64,000 nucleotides of DNA from Salvia splendens (taxonomy: Eukaryota; Streptophyta; Magnoliopsida; Lamiales; Lamiaceae), in the NCBI RefSeq assembly GCF_004379255.2, contig NC_056034.1, forward strand, positions 38,980,887 to 39,044,886, read 5' to 3'. The position numbers and the translations under genes are program-made. Shown here piece by piece: positions 22,608-34,928 of this stretch; the stretch's first letter is position 1; the number at the start of each line of letters is the position of its first letter. The notes under the pieces were generated by a model, which did no database searches, was not told the DNA's origin, and saw only the letters and a program-made list of their open reading frames with translations.

Positions 22608-23587
22608 ATGATAAATTTCAGTTAATAAACTCCCCTCATAGAAAAAAGAAAAACTCCAAGTTAGTAAACTTTTTATTTTCATTTTTATGTTAATCTACTA
22701 AATGTCAGATTTGAATGGTTTCCATGTTCATATGGTGTGAAAAATAAAGGGGCACTGATATGTGATTTCATATACAAAGTTAAATACACTGTTTATCTGT
22801 GTTTTGAGTATACAAACGCAGCAATTCGGCGATACCTGTAGTTGGAGTGATTTGTTTAGTTTAGCATGATATCTTCTTGTGATTGTAGATTATAGGCTGT
22901 GAATAGCATTTGTAGTGCTTGCTTCTATAAGTCTCTGGGCATGCTCAATGCTTTGTAGAGTTGATATTTCAGCTGAGTAGAATCACTTTTTGGCTGATGC
23001 AACTTATGTCGATTAGCTCCTTTATCTAAACATTCATAATTGATACTGTTTGAGTTGATTTCAGTGGTTTTAATTGCTTGCTGAGTGTAATTTAATGTCT
23101 ATTATGCATTGCTTTCTGCTGTCATTGATCTTATATATGCATGCCTATATACTTACTGTAAAGGGTGTTCACTTTTGCAGATAGATTAGAGTTACAACAC
23201 ATAGAATTTGTGTTTATTTTAAGACATTTTCATAGGGCAAAGTATGTAGTTTGTATTTTTATAGTTAAGCCGGATTTTTAATAATTGCCTGTTTTGTTTG
23301 TCACTATTTCAAAAAATTGTTTTGGTACTGATAGACCAAAATTTAATAATAGTGATGATAATAAGGCAAGAAATATCATGTTTCCATAAGAAGGTCGGTA
23401 TTATCTTCGTCGCAATTCTTCGCTCACTTTTTATTGCTTATATAGTTATATTCTGTCCAAAATTTTCAATGAGTACTCTTCACTAATCTAATAATCCTTC
23501 AATAAACATGCAAAATATAAGGGACATGGAGTCAAAAGAGTTATATTTAACACAATGACTTACATTAAAAACACATTAAGATATCCG
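22608..23587. other. Intergenic, no gene recognised
   Basis: AT-rich unique-looking sequence between Copia-1 and a MITE. No ORF with recognisable homology, no clear repeats. Confidence 0.55.
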
Positions 23588-24092
23588 TAGCATCCACGAT
23601 GGGGCGGAGGATAGTACGCCCGATGCATCCTCCGCCAGTGCAGGTGGGTGGAGGATGCTTCCCCTATCCTCCGCGGAAGATGAACTATTTTTTGCATCCT
23701 CTTGCCTATCCTCCGCCCCATTGCGGGGATCCGGAGGATAGGCCCGGACGATGCAACAGATTTTTATTTTTATTTTTATTTTTAATTTCTTATATATATA
23801 TATATCACTACATTTTCACTTTATTTCACACATTTCACTCCACTTTCTTCCTCATCTCAATTTTCACTCTTCCTATCTTTCTATTTTCCATTCGTTGTAA
23901 CTTTTTTTATTTAAGTAAATATAGGGTTTGTCTTTGATTTGTTGTGTTTTTATATTTATTTTGCTAATAATATGTCTGCAAACATAAAAATCAAAAAATA
24001 AATACAAAATACTAGTTAAAACTATAGGGTGCCTCACTCCAGATGGATGGGGCGGATGATAAAATACTAATGTGCAGCTAGGGTGGATGCTC
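23588..24092. mobile_element. Harbinger-type MITE related to the SANT element, about 505 bp
   Basis: Ends are tagcatccacgatgg on the left and gtggatgctc on the right. The left 170 bp is rich in cctccgccc/gaggata motifs, and the right end has ctatagggtg and gatggggcgg like the termini of the 10970-12533 element. No coding sequence, and no matching 3-bp duplication was found, so the ends are approximate. Confidence 0.6.
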
Positions 24093-24435
24093 TTAGACAT
24101 TTTAGTCTTGATATATCTTGTGCAATATAAACAGTAATGAGAATATATTGATCTTGTTCTTTTGGGGATATCTAATAGAGAGAGTTGTAGGAGTCAAGTT
24201 AATTTTTTACTATCCACCTTTTCCAAATTATTAACAAATAAAAAACCACGTTTGACTTAATTTACAACAACAAAAAATGTATCGGTTATAGAAAATTGAA
24301 ACGAGTTTTGAAGTCTATAAAATTCATTGTTAATTGAATAAAGTTCCTGCATGGCATATCCTGGAATTAAATGGAAAACTTATTCGCTATTTGAATATTA
24401 GCTATATTGTTTAATTAACAATTATATATTGTATA

Positions 24436-24508
24436 GCCGTCTTAGCTCAGCTGGTAGAGCGCGTGGCTTTTAACCACGTGGTCGTGGGTTCGATTCCCAC
24501 AGACGGCG
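24436..24508 (+). tRNA. tRNA-Lys(UUU): tRNA-Lys (UUU anticodon), nuclear
   Basis: A 73-nt cloverleaf. The acceptor stem gccgtct pairs with agacggc plus discriminator g. The D-loop has tagctcagctggtaga (A box). The anticodon stem is cgtgg/ccacg with loop cttttaa (anticodon TTT). The T arm is gtgggttcgattcccac (B box ggttcgattcc). No intron and no encoded CCA, as expected for a eukaryotic gene. It decodes AAA/AAG lysine codons. Confidence 0.98.
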
Positions 24509-24715
24509 GTAAATATATACTTTGTAGTAATAATAAATATATTCAGAGTCCTTTGAAAAGGAACCACAAGTGTTTTAATTTTTATTTAAACAAGTTTACA
24601 AATCTGATTCTTTACTCTGTTATTCTTATTAATATAGAAAGAATTGTTAAGCCAACGCAAATTTTTCACAATCAATGTGTTTGAGCCACCGCTTCATATA
24701 CCGTCTCGATAATAT

Positions 24716-24897
24716 TTCTCCGTTCCTTGTTAATTGAGGCTTTTCTTTTCGACTCGGAGTTTTAGATTAATGTGTTAAGTAGATGGTGAATAAAGTAAGA
24801 GAGGTAATTACTTTTTGTCAAAAATATAAATGACTCAACTAACTTGGAACTTCCCAAAATAGTAAAATGACTCTATTAACATGGAACAGAGAGAGTA
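24716..24897. mobile_element. Possible Stowaway-like MITE
   Basis: Imperfect inverted ends (tctccgttccttgttaatt and attaacatggaacagagaga) enclose about 180 bp of AT-rich sequence. 24509-25980 otherwise shows no gene. Confidence 0.35.
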
Positions 24898-25835
24898 GTA
24901 TTTGTGAGTATTGTAATTATATACGTAACATTTTCGGAATATAACGTAAAATCCTACTATAAAAGATACTCCCTGCATTTTGTATATGTTGTGTGTTGAA
25001 AATGGATTCGACAAATATTGAAGTAGTAATATCTTTTAAGGTAGGAGTATTATACATGAAACTGAATTAGTTTACGTGAATAGAATAAAATAGTAAAACA
25101 AACTAGTACTTTTGTAGACAAGGGTAATATAAAAAAGATGGATGTTTTTCGGTTGAAAAACAAATTTCTCATATCCCACGTGTAAACCTCATTTATTAGG
25201 AAAAATAAAGTACAGATGGCATGTGTTGGTACAGCAAAATATTACATGTGGCGATCTGTCTTGTTGTGTGTAGTTTTGCAGATAAAATAAAGGAGAATGA
25301 AATGTCTGAATAATACAGAAAAAAGGCAAAAGTGACTTTTATAACATGGCTCCTTGTTTTATCTAACTGGTATTGTTGAATCACCTATGCCAATGGCCTA
25401 CGAATTTACTACCATTGTTCAATGATGGCTGTATCTCCAAATTTCCAAGTTCTATCAATCTTTGATACATGTGGGGAATCAGCATTAATCTGTCATTTAT
25501 TATTACGTTATATGCATTCATTATAATTTCTTATATATCTTTCTTATTAATTTTGTGTAGATACACCATAAATTACTTATTTATTACTTAAGAAAAAACA
25601 AAGTTGAAACCGATATAAAGTTGATGAAGTTACGTAATTCGATTCTTCTATAAAACCAATATAAAGTTGGTGGAGTTATATAATTCAATTTATCTATAGA
25701 AGCCAGTAAAATTATAATACAAAATATAGAATATGGCTCTAACATTTTTACATTTGGGGATACTCTTAATGTTAGCCAACATTGTCGAAATCACATGCAA
25801 TGAGGTAACGCCTACGGTTCATTTGATCGGCCAAC

Positions 25836-25878
25836 ATTTTATATTGTTTGTATTCCCAAAATACAAACAATATAAAAT
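25836..25878. repeat. Perfect 19-bp inverted repeat with 5-nt loop
   Basis: attttatattgtttgtatt at 25836-25854 is exactly complementary to 25860-25878, separated by cccaa. It lies inside a 65-codon plus-strand frame (25733-25930) that starts with a signal-peptide-like hydrophobic stretch but matches nothing recognised. Confidence 0.8.
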
Positions 25879-25980
25879 CTTTATTCTCCTTTTCCCAATT
25901 ATCAGAGAATCATTAATAGAGTGGCTATAATACCACTTTTTGGAATAATTGAGTGTACAATTACATAAAGCTCTCTATGA

Positions 25981-26376
25981 TGATTAACCGATAATGACGG
26001 AGAAGAAGCAGAAACTGTAAAGCGGAAGCGTACCTTGATCCATAACAAACGGAATTGCTTTGCAGCGGCTATGGATCTTCCAAACGATCAGAGACGTCAT
26101 TCGCAATAGTCTGTCGAGAGAATACAGAGATATTGAATGTTCTTCTGACGTATGGGGACCATAACCCTAATTTTATATTTATATAAATATAAGACCCTTT
26201 ATTTTCTATTCGGTCTCTTATCAAATAGAAAATTTCATATGATATGTACACTTATTTCCATAACTAATAAATACACTTATGCCCAAACTTTAATCTTTAA
26301 TAGATCACTTTAATTGGACAACTGAAAGATGGTCATACACATTAAATTAGTCATGTGGTAGCCCAAATTTCTAACA
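25981..26376 (-). repeat. 3' LTR of a truncated copia element (minus strand)
   Basis: On the minus strand the sequence starts TGTTAGAAATTTGGGC directly after a purine tract (AAGCGGGGGAT, 26377-26387), and ends ...GGTTAATCA at 25981, a TG...CA LTR of about 396 bp. No second copy is present in the window, so the element has lost its 5' half. Because the purine tract and inner sequence are attached it is not a solo LTR. Confidence 0.65.
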
Positions 26377-26960
26377 ATCCCCCGCTTGGGCAACACATGA
26401 CACCAAATAAATATGTGCAAACCTAATGAGCGCTCAAATATGCTATCACTTAGTGTATTACCGGACAATCTTATTATCAACAATATCGGCATAGGACTAA
26501 AAAGGCAGTCACCATATTTTTTCATGATTAAACCAAACCCATCAGCAATCACATATGCAAACATAATCAACAACAGATCAATTATGAAGTGTAGCATGGA
26601 AATTTCATGCAAGGTGATCATACATGCTTATTTCCAACTAGTCCTCTCAAATCCTTAGTGAGATCAGACCAAAACCAAATTACAAAAGTAATGGACAAAA
26701 CACAATACTTTATTTCTGCAGAGAATAACATGAGTTTATAACTTCATGTTCAAAACACAATATAGAGCAATAACCAAAACTACTCCCATTGAACGGAAGC
26801 ACTCTTAAACAACATAACACCCATTTGGGCTACATGCCCATGAAAGACCTTGGGTGATAGTCCCATAATGAGCAGATTTGTTAATATTTTCTTAAATCAC
26901 GCATACCCAAAGAAAATGTCACGCTTATAGTACAAGCAGGACGAAGGAATTCTTCATTCA
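26377..26960 (-). pseudogene. Degenerate copia 3' internal region
   Basis: Minus-strand sequence between the purine tract and about 26960. A short open piece near 26750-26870 (MGLSPKVFHGHVAQMG) resembles the extreme C-terminal region after RNase H in some plant copia pol genes. No reverse transcriptase core remains. 26960-28013 holds no recognisable gene. Confidence 0.4.
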
Positions 26961-28299
26961 CCCACCAAAAATCCTACCTTAATAGTATAGTTTTGGATAC
27001 TACTTCACAAAACATATTTAAATAATTACACATACATATATCAGTATTGTATCCACCATTAATAGTATAAAATGAAAATGAGAGATCTTCCTAAAAAATA
27101 ATACTATAAGATCTTCCTCTACTCACAAAGCTACACATTAGTATGAGACATTTCTCCCCTAGCAAACATTCAATAAAAGTTATTAAATCTGTGTAACTAA
27201 ACATTAGGCATATTTTCGAGGGACATGGGGATTTTAATTAATTATGATGACTTAGTCCACAATCAAAACCATTCATATGAGACAAATGAAAGTGTGATGT
27301 TTAGAATAAAATGTTGAGACAGATGGGATATTTTACAAATCGACACTACTTTAGTCACACAATAGAGTAATTTGGGTGAAATGGGATCACGCATGTGCCT
27401 GATTGATCAAATCACATGGTGGGTGTAAAATTAAATAAAAAACACTGCATAAATAGGATTTTAAACTTTAATCTCACGCCTTCTACGACGGAATCTTAAA
27501 CTATATATTATTTGATTTAATTCATAATATTATAATTATAATTGGATATTAAAAAAATTCTTTAATTTGGTTGATTTCAGTAATCAATCATAGCTTTGGT
27601 TTGTACAACTAGAGTCTGGAAGAGTGTGATGACATAGTAATTTGCATAATTTGAATAAGATTGAATAATAGAGTGAATAAAATACATTCTAGTTCAATGA
27701 ATATAATATGAACTTTTACGCGCGTTTACTACAAATAGTACAAAAAATTAGCATAATTTAATTAGATATAGAGTTTCTAAGGTGGTTGGTTAATCACTAT
27801 TCTGGAAGAACATAGATCCATACCAAAGACTTGACTGTTTAATGTAATGAAGACACGTGGAAATATTCTAGTGGCTTATAATGGGTACAGCCTTGCGCAT
27901 GAGAAACACGAATATTTTTTATGAATGATCAAAGCTGTTAAGAAATTGACTCATGCAAGATTTAGGCTTAGCAGGTGAATAAATACTATCATTCATTTAC
28001 GAGAAAAAAGTTAAATGTTGTTAGAAAGGAAAATCTGTTTAGAAAGGAAAAATCAATTAGAATGAGGAAATTGTGTAGAATCACAATAATTAGGAAATTA
28101 GTATCATTGTGATTTGGGCAAAATATATGTGTAATACTTTGCCTATATAATGAAGCGTGTATTTTGTGATCAAAGATAAGCAAGAATGAATAAAAATACA
28201 CCTTTCAACATGGTACCAGAACAAAGGCTCAGAAAAAAATTCATCACAGCCTAAATACTTTTCCCGACCAAGAAGGCGTGTTCCAACCTACACGAAAAC

Positions 28300-30459
28300 A
28301 TGTCAGACGACGAGGAAAAACCAAATATGGAAGATACACGGTTGAGAATGAGTAAGAATGTTACTCTGGCTGTTAAACTCAACGGGACAAACTATCACTT
28401 ATGGAAACGGCTGATGAGAGTAGCCATCGTGGGGAGACGGGCGAATCGGTATATCACCGGCATACCACCACCACCGGAACCCAGAATGAAGGGTTACATC
28501 GAATGGGAGGAGGCTGATATGATCATATTCTCGTGGATAATCGACAACGTCGAGACTGAAATTGTCGTCGACATTGCACATCACCAAACGGCTCAGGCTT
28601 TATGGGAAAGCCTTCAAATTACCTTCGAAAGCTCGGCAGATCCGTATCTGCTCTACGACTTGGAGGAGGGAGCAGGACAAATTGTCCAAGGGGAGCAGGA
28701 CCTTGAAACGTATTGGAGACACCTCCATGGAGTTTGGATTGAAATCGACCGGTGCCAACACCAACAGGTCGATTGCCGCGACAAGGGGATCGGCCAATTT
28801 CGGAAGTATGGATGCTCAAGACGGCTGTTCAAATTCTTAAGGGGACTAAACGCAAGGTACGACGGAATTCGACGGGATATCCTCAAAGAGGCACCCCTGC
28901 CCTCAGCCGAGGCCGCATATGGCCTGGTGAAACGAGAAGCTACCCGACTTAAAATCATGCCGACAGCAAACTCGGATCCACAGGTCGGCGCAACCAACGA
29001 AATCTCATCATCGGGCCAAGTGGGGTTCGGATTCACTGCCAAAAATCAACAACAACAGCAACGCCAACACCAACAACAACCGCGTACCGTCGCACAACCA
29101 CCCAATCGCCGAGGAGGATTCAAGCCCGATAAATCAAAAATGTGGTGCTCACACTGTGGTAAAAACAAACATACCCGTGAGACATGTTTTCTCCTTGTCG
29201 GTTTTCAGGAGTGGTGGGACGAGAATCAAAAGGCGAAGGCGAAGGCGAGGCTGGCGATCAGAATGGAGGAAGGCAATGGCGGTGGCGGTGGCGGTGGCGG
29301 CGAGCTGTTCTTGCAGGGAGCGGGCAACCCGGAGGCCACCAACACTCGTGGGAGAATGGGGGATGTCGGACCCCAACACGGCGGAGGTGGAAGACCCGGC
29401 GAGGCTGCCGGAATCGGTGGAGCAGCATTTGCAGAGAGAAAGGGGGGCGGCTCAATAGGAGGTAACGGGATTGGGTTCAAAAAGCCTAATCCCCATTTTT
29501 CCTTGCAAACTAGTCCCTGTGATTTGAATGTCATTAAAAATGAACCCCATCAGCTGGAATATTTACAATCTGACCTCCGTAATCCCAAATGTGTGCAGTT
29601 AGGACCCCAGCTTCCCAAAAACCGAAATTTTGCCCCTAAGTTACATGAAAAATCTTTTTTTAGTCCAAATCGATTTGCACCTTTGGAAAATATCCCTATT
29701 GCATGTATAGCTCAGAGTAGAAACGACCCTAAAGAGAATGGGTGGATTTTTGACTGTGGGGCTACCGACACTATGTCCTATGATAAAAATGATTTCTCTG
29801 ATTTATGTGAAGGGTCAAAAAGTCAAATAGAAACTGCGGATGGAGAGTTGACTGCTGTGAGTGGGAGTGGGACTATAGAAATTTCCCCTACCTTGAAACT
29901 CAAAAATTGCCTCTACGTACCCAAATTATCTCACAAACTCATGTCCATTAGTCATGTGACGAAGGAGTTAAATTGTACCTTACTGATTCATCCAAACTTT
30001 TGTGTATTACAGGATATCAGGACGAGGAGGATAATTGGGCGTGGCACTGAGCGTCAAGGCCTCTACTATGTGGATGAGATTGCTCAACAAGGTGGCACCA
30101 CGATGCTTGCTCACGGATCTACGAATCGGGAAGCTTGGTTGTGGCATCGTAGATTGGGACATCCATCCTCGGGTTATTTAAAAATTCTTTTTCCAAAGTT
30201 TTCTCAGTTTAAAGACATTACTTGCGAATCATGTGCATTGGCAAAAAATCACAGACAGACATTTAGGTCAAGTGATACTCGTGTTAAGGATATTTTTTCT
30301 TTAGTGCATGCTGACGTTTGGGGTCCCGCCCCTATTATTGGTGATCATGGTTTCAAGTATTTTTTTATTTTTGTGGATGATTGCACTAGACTGACATGGG
30401 TATATTTTAAAAAAAATAAATCTGAAGTTTTGCAAAATTTACTCAGTTTTTTACTATGA
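28300..30459 (+). pseudogene. Copia-2 gag, protease and N-terminal integrase, 719 codons to frameshift
   Basis: Contains UBN2-type gag (VKLNGTNYHLWKRLMRVAI near residues 26-45; SWIIDNVETEIV), a Gln-rich linker, a zinc-knuckle-like segment MWCSHCGKNKHTRETC near residue 283, a Gly-rich tract ([14 protein letters not shown]), protease active site FDCGATDTMS near residue 485 (Cys in place of the usual Thr of DTG), and the integrase finger (WLWHRRLGHPSS, CESCALAK) with HADVWGP and FVDDCTRLTW. A likely one-base insertion in a T run near 30448 ends the frame. Homology continues in the next frame (SVKILRSDNGREF) until the hAT insertion at 30588. Confidence 0.88.
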
Positions 30460-30587
30460 TTCAAACACAATTTCAAACATCCGTCAAAATCCTCAGATCT
30501 GATAATGGCAGAGAATTTGTTAACACTGATATGACAGAATTTTGTAAGGGGAAGGGATTAGTTCATCAAACCACGTGCCCCTACACT

Positions 30588-32298
30588 TAGTGTTGCCCAC
30601 GGTTCACGAACCGGCGGTTCCGGTTCGGTCGATGGCGGAACCGGAACCGAACCGTGAGGCTATTTCACGGTTCCGGTTCCGGTTCCGGTTCGAAAACCGG
30701 CGGTTCCGGTTCCGGTTCGGAACCGCCGGTTTTCCGGCGGTTTTGCCGGTTTAATTTTTTTTTTTTTTAAATTTGAAATTTGGCTTTATACAATAAATCG
30801 GAACAAGACAATGCATAATTCAAGCACAAATAAGACGAATAAGGAGAAAATGAAATAAATTTTATTGATTTTGAGTTGTAACGGACAACGATACATTACA
30901 ATTTACAATACATAAGTATACAATACAACAACATACAACAATATAATATAATTTACAAGTGTCGTCGCCTCGTGGGACTCGGAAGGTAAATAAAAAAAAC
31001 ATGAAATGGGGGGGAAAAAGGAAAAATTGAAAAGGGCTTGGGATCAACTTAAACTTTCAAAGTTAAACTTTTCAAATTTAAGTTGAGTTGCCTACGTATC
31101 CACAATTTTATTGAGGAATCAAAGCCCACGTAGTTCTCTTACCTTAGGATCAACCCTTTTTTCTTGCAAAATGTTGCCCATTTTCTAAGCAAACACATAT
31201 CAGCACGCCATATACACATTGCTGCATTTCTAATAGGGGCAATTTGATCTTCCAAAGCAATCAATGCATCTCGAACACACATAGTCAGAATATTATTCAA
31301 GCATGGAAAAAATTAGCACTAATAGATAGTTTGTTCTGATTTTTTCCATGCTAGATGCTTGAATAATGTTCTGACTATGTGTGTTCGAGATGCATTGATT
31401 GCTTTGGAAGATCAAATTGCCCCTATTAGAAATGCAGCAATGTGTATATGGCGTGCTGATATGTGTTTGCTTAGAAAATGGGCAACATTTTGCAAGAAAA
31501 AATGGTTGATTCCGAGAAGAATTGTACTTGAAGATCATTAAAATATATTCCCCATTTGATAAATATCTTATTGGTGAAAAAGTGGGTATCTTTGAGGCAG
31601 ATGGTACTGGAACACAAATTTATATATGGAATCTGGATGAATGAGGATCAGATTATAGTTTAAAATGGGAAGCTGAGTTCCAATGCGTAATAAGAGTAGC
31701 ACTTGCGTAATTAAATGGAAGCACAATAGCACAAATGAGAAATTGGAGACAAAGAGAGAGAATTGGGAGATTGAAGAGAGAAACTCTTATTAACACAAGA
31801 GTGGGGTGAATGTAAATGAGGATAGAGGGGGGTATTTATAGATAAAAATAGGGGGGAAATGGAAGAATTCGAATTTGAAATTTGAAAAAAAAAATTGAAT
31901 TTTCGGCAAAACCGGCGGTTTTTGGCGGAAAACCGGCGGTTTTTGGCGGAAAACCGCTGGTTTCCGGGCAAAACCGCCGGTTTCCGGGACAAAACTGCCG
32001 GTTCGGTCAACGAAACCGCCGGTTCACGACCCAAAAACCGCCGGAACCGGCCGGTTTTTCAGCTGAAAAGCTGCCGCCGGTCTGCCCCATCCACACGCCT
32101 TGAAATACGCGCCCGAACCGGCGGTTAACCGCCGGTTCCGAACCGTCCGGAACCGCCGGTTCGGTGACGGTTCCGGTTCGAAATATCTTGAACCGGAACC
32201 GGACCGCGACCCGAATTCCGACGGTTCCGGTTCGGGAAAGTGGCCACGGTTCCGGTTCGGCGGTTAACCGCCGGAACCGGAACCGGTGGGCATGTCTA
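30588..32298. mobile_element. hAT element nested in Copia-2, 1711 bp, exact 8-bp TSD
   Basis: Exact 8-bp duplication cctacact at 30580-30587 and 32299-32306. Termini are tagtgttgcccac on the left and gtgggcatgtcta on the right. Both ends carry dense GGTTCCGG/CGGCGGTT repeats (30600-30750 and 31905-32285), as in the elements at 1625-3718 and 63389-63653. The centre (about 31170-31310 against 31330-31500) is an inverted repeat of one coding-like segment. In one frame it reads CVRDALIALEDQIAPIRNA and then ATFCKKKWLIPRRIVLED, which resembles part of the hAT transposase core. 31550-31685 matches the inner arm of the 1625-3718 element. No intact transposase. Confidence 0.94.
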
Positions 32299-32306
32299 CC
32301 TACACT

Positions 32307-34711
32307 CCCGAATAGAATGGGGTAGCCGAGAGGAAAAATCGGATAATCCTAGAAGTTACAAGGGCCCTTTTCTTTGACTCAAATGTGCCTAAATTCCTCT
32401 GGCCTGAAGCAGTTGCTACCGCTGTTTACTTAGTAAATAGGTTGCCTACTAAAATACTAGGTATGAAAACACCCCTGCAAACTCTCTCATCCCTTACTGA
32501 TATTCCTACACCTCTCACTCTTCCGCTAAAAATCTTTGGTTGCTCCGTTTATGTACATGTTCCGAAACATGAAAGGAACAAATTTTTTGCATGTGCAATA
32601 AAATGTGTTTTTTTGGGGTATGGGATAAATCAAAAGGGGTATCGGTGCTACGACCCATGGTCTCGAAAAGTTATAACAACCATGAATTGTAATTTTTGGA
32701 ATGTGAGTATTATTATCACACCCAAACTCGGGGTCAGGGGGAGAGTAGTAATATTCAGGGGGATTGTGAAATAATTAGACCCCTTAATTTGGGTGTGCCA
32801 CAATCAAGCAACTCAGTCGTGGAACTAACAGATCAAGGTAGTGTCATCGCCGAGCCAGTCGCATCTGCTGTAGCGCCTCCGCCAGTCGCGTCTGATGTAG
32901 CGCCTCCTCCAGTGATATCCGAGGTAATTCTTGAACCGAGCTCAGAAAATACAGTTATTTTCTCTAACAATTCTGGTGTAAATGAGGACGAGAATGCAGC
33001 CATTGATGGGGATACTGGCCGCTATATATTGCCCTTGAGAAGTACTCGGGGAATTCCAGCAAAGCGATACAGTCCTGAGAGGACTAGCAAAGGCAGATAT
33101 TCTATGGCGAACCTGGCAAAAGCAAATTTAACTGAGATGGCAAGGGCATTTGAAGCAGCTCTCTATGAGGAGGAAGAACTCCCCCGAACAGCCGAAGAGG
33201 CTATGAAAATTCCACACTGGAGAGAGGCAATGCTAGTAGAGATGCAGGCTTTGATGAAAAACAACACTTGGGAGATATGTCTGAAACCGGATGGAGTTCG
33301 AACAGTAGGGTGTAGATGGGTCTTCACCATCAAGAGGAGGCCTGATGGGTCAATTGAGCGGTATAAAGCAAGACTAGTAGCCAAGGGATACACTCAGACC
33401 TATGGAGTCGACTACGTCGAAACATTCTCACCTATGGCGAAGATGAGCACTATTCGAGTGTTATTCGCAATAGCAGCAACCAGGGAATGGCCGCTACATC
33501 AGTTCGACGTGACGAATGCTTTTTTGCATGGGGAACTCAAGAAGCCAGTTTATATGGATGCACCCCCAGGATTTACTGAAGATTTTGTAGGTGGGAAGGT
33601 CTGTAAACTGCAGCGGACATTGTATGGGCTAAAACAGTCGCCAAGAGCATGGTTTGGGAGATTCACAAAAGCAATGAAGAAGTACGGGTACAGACAGAGT
33701 AATTCTGATCACACATTGTTTCTAAAAAGGAGAGAAGGGAAAATCACGTGTCTGATTATCTATGTAGATGATATGATCCTCACTAGTGATGATGAAGAAG
33801 AAATAAAACAAATAAGGAAGAATTTATTCGCGGAGTTCCAAATGAAAGACTTGGGACTACTCAAATATTTTCTTGGTATCGAGGTGCTGAGATCAAGAAA
33901 GGGAATATTCATAAGTCAAAAGAAGTATGTGCTTGACTTATTAACAGAAACGGGATTGCTGGAATGTAAGCCGACAGACACCCATATGGTTCAGAATCAT
34001 GGCTTGAGGATAATTGAAGGAGCAGAACCGACTCACCGCACGAGATACCAACGTTTAGTTGGGAAACTGATCTACCTCTCCCACACCAGGCCTGACATTG
34101 CTTATGCAGTCGGTGTAGTAAGTCAATTCATGCATGCACCCCAAGTTGCACACTGGAAGGCAGCTCTAAGGATTGTCCGATATTTAAAAGGGACGTCAGG
34201 CCATGGAATTTTGTTCGAAAATCACGACCACTTGGAGATTCATGGCTTTACAGATGCTGACTGGGCTGGTAATCCAAATGACAGAAAATCAACTGCTGGG
34301 TATTTCACATTTGTAGGGGGAAACCTTGTCACATGGCGAAGTAAGAAACAGAAAGTAGTTGCCTTGTCTAGTGCTGAAGCAGAATTCCGAGGGATCAAGA
34401 GTGGGTTGACTGAGATCCTTTGGTTGAGGAAATTGATGACTGAACTAGGCCTCAATTCACAAAAGTCGTGTAAATTATTTTGCGACAATAAAGCGGCAAT
34501 CAGTATATCTGAAAACCCAGTTCAGCATGATCGTACGAAGCACGTCGAGGTGGATCGGCATTTCATCAAGGACAATATAGAGGCCAAGACGGTAGAGCTT
34601 CCTTTTGTGAGATCTGAAGATCAATTGACGGATATCCTTACAAAGGCTGTAGACGGAAGGAACTTCCATGAGGTATTAGGCAAGTTAAGAATGTGCGATC
34701 CCATTACTTAA
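32307..34711 (+). pseudogene. Copia-2 pol: C-terminal integrase, RT and RNase H, frameshifted
   Basis: After the hAT element the integrase resumes. A TAG replaces the usual Gln of the PEQNGV motif at about 32311. Then come SNVPKFLWPEAVATAVYLVN and the GKNQ-like KIFGCSVYVHVPKHE in the frame ending at 32774. A shift near 32700 moves to the frame 32696-34711, which holds RT ([40 protein letters not shown], active site IYVDDMILTSDD), and RNase H (FTDADWAGN, SSAEAEFRG, LFCDNKAAI, HVEVDRHFIKD), ending LGKLRMCDPIT. The RT-RNase H half is uninterrupted but cannot be translated as part of one polyprotein. Confidence 0.88.
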
Positions 34712-34928
34712 CTTGAGGGTGAGTGTTAGAAAGGAAAATCTGTTTAGAAAGGAAAAATCAATTAGAATGAGGAAATTGTGTAGAATCACAATAATTAGGA
34801 AATTAGTATCATTGTGATTTGGGCAAAATCTTGCCATATATGTGTAATACTTTGCCTATATAATGAGGCGTGTATTTTGTGATCAAAGATAAGCAAGAAT
34901 GAATAAAAATACACCTTTCAACAAATGT

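Larger units (their letters stand above)
28019..34923 (+). mobile_element. Ty1/copia retrotransposon Copia-2, split by a hAT element
   Basis: LTRs of 192 bp (28019-28210) and 200 bp (34724-34923) begin tgttagaaaggaaaatctg and end cctttcaaca. TSD aatgt lies at 28014-28018 and 34924-34928. A primer site tggtaccagaac follows the 5' LTR (initiator-Met type, close to TGGTATCAGAGC). The purine tract acttgagggtgag precedes the 3' LTR. Without the 1711-bp hAT insertion and its 8-bp duplication the element would be about 5.2 kb. It is the same family as the decayed Copia-4 at 57292-62268. The 3' LTR carries 8 extra bases (cttgccat), otherwise near-identical. Confidence 0.95.

Noticed and set aside
13802..24092. 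That 13802-15351 and 23588-24092 are two ends of one Harbinger element split by Copia-1
   Set aside because: The right-end sequence at 23588-24092 has both of its own termini and resembles the SANT element rather than the transposase element, so it is a separate MITE.
26377..28018. A second LTR pairing with 25981-26376
   Set aside because: Read to 28018 and no copy of the LTR ends was seen. The element is truncated.
29156..29534. Multiple frames in the Gly-rich part of Copia-2 gag
   Set aside because: All are out-of-frame readings of the GGC/GGT-rich segment within the gag ORF.
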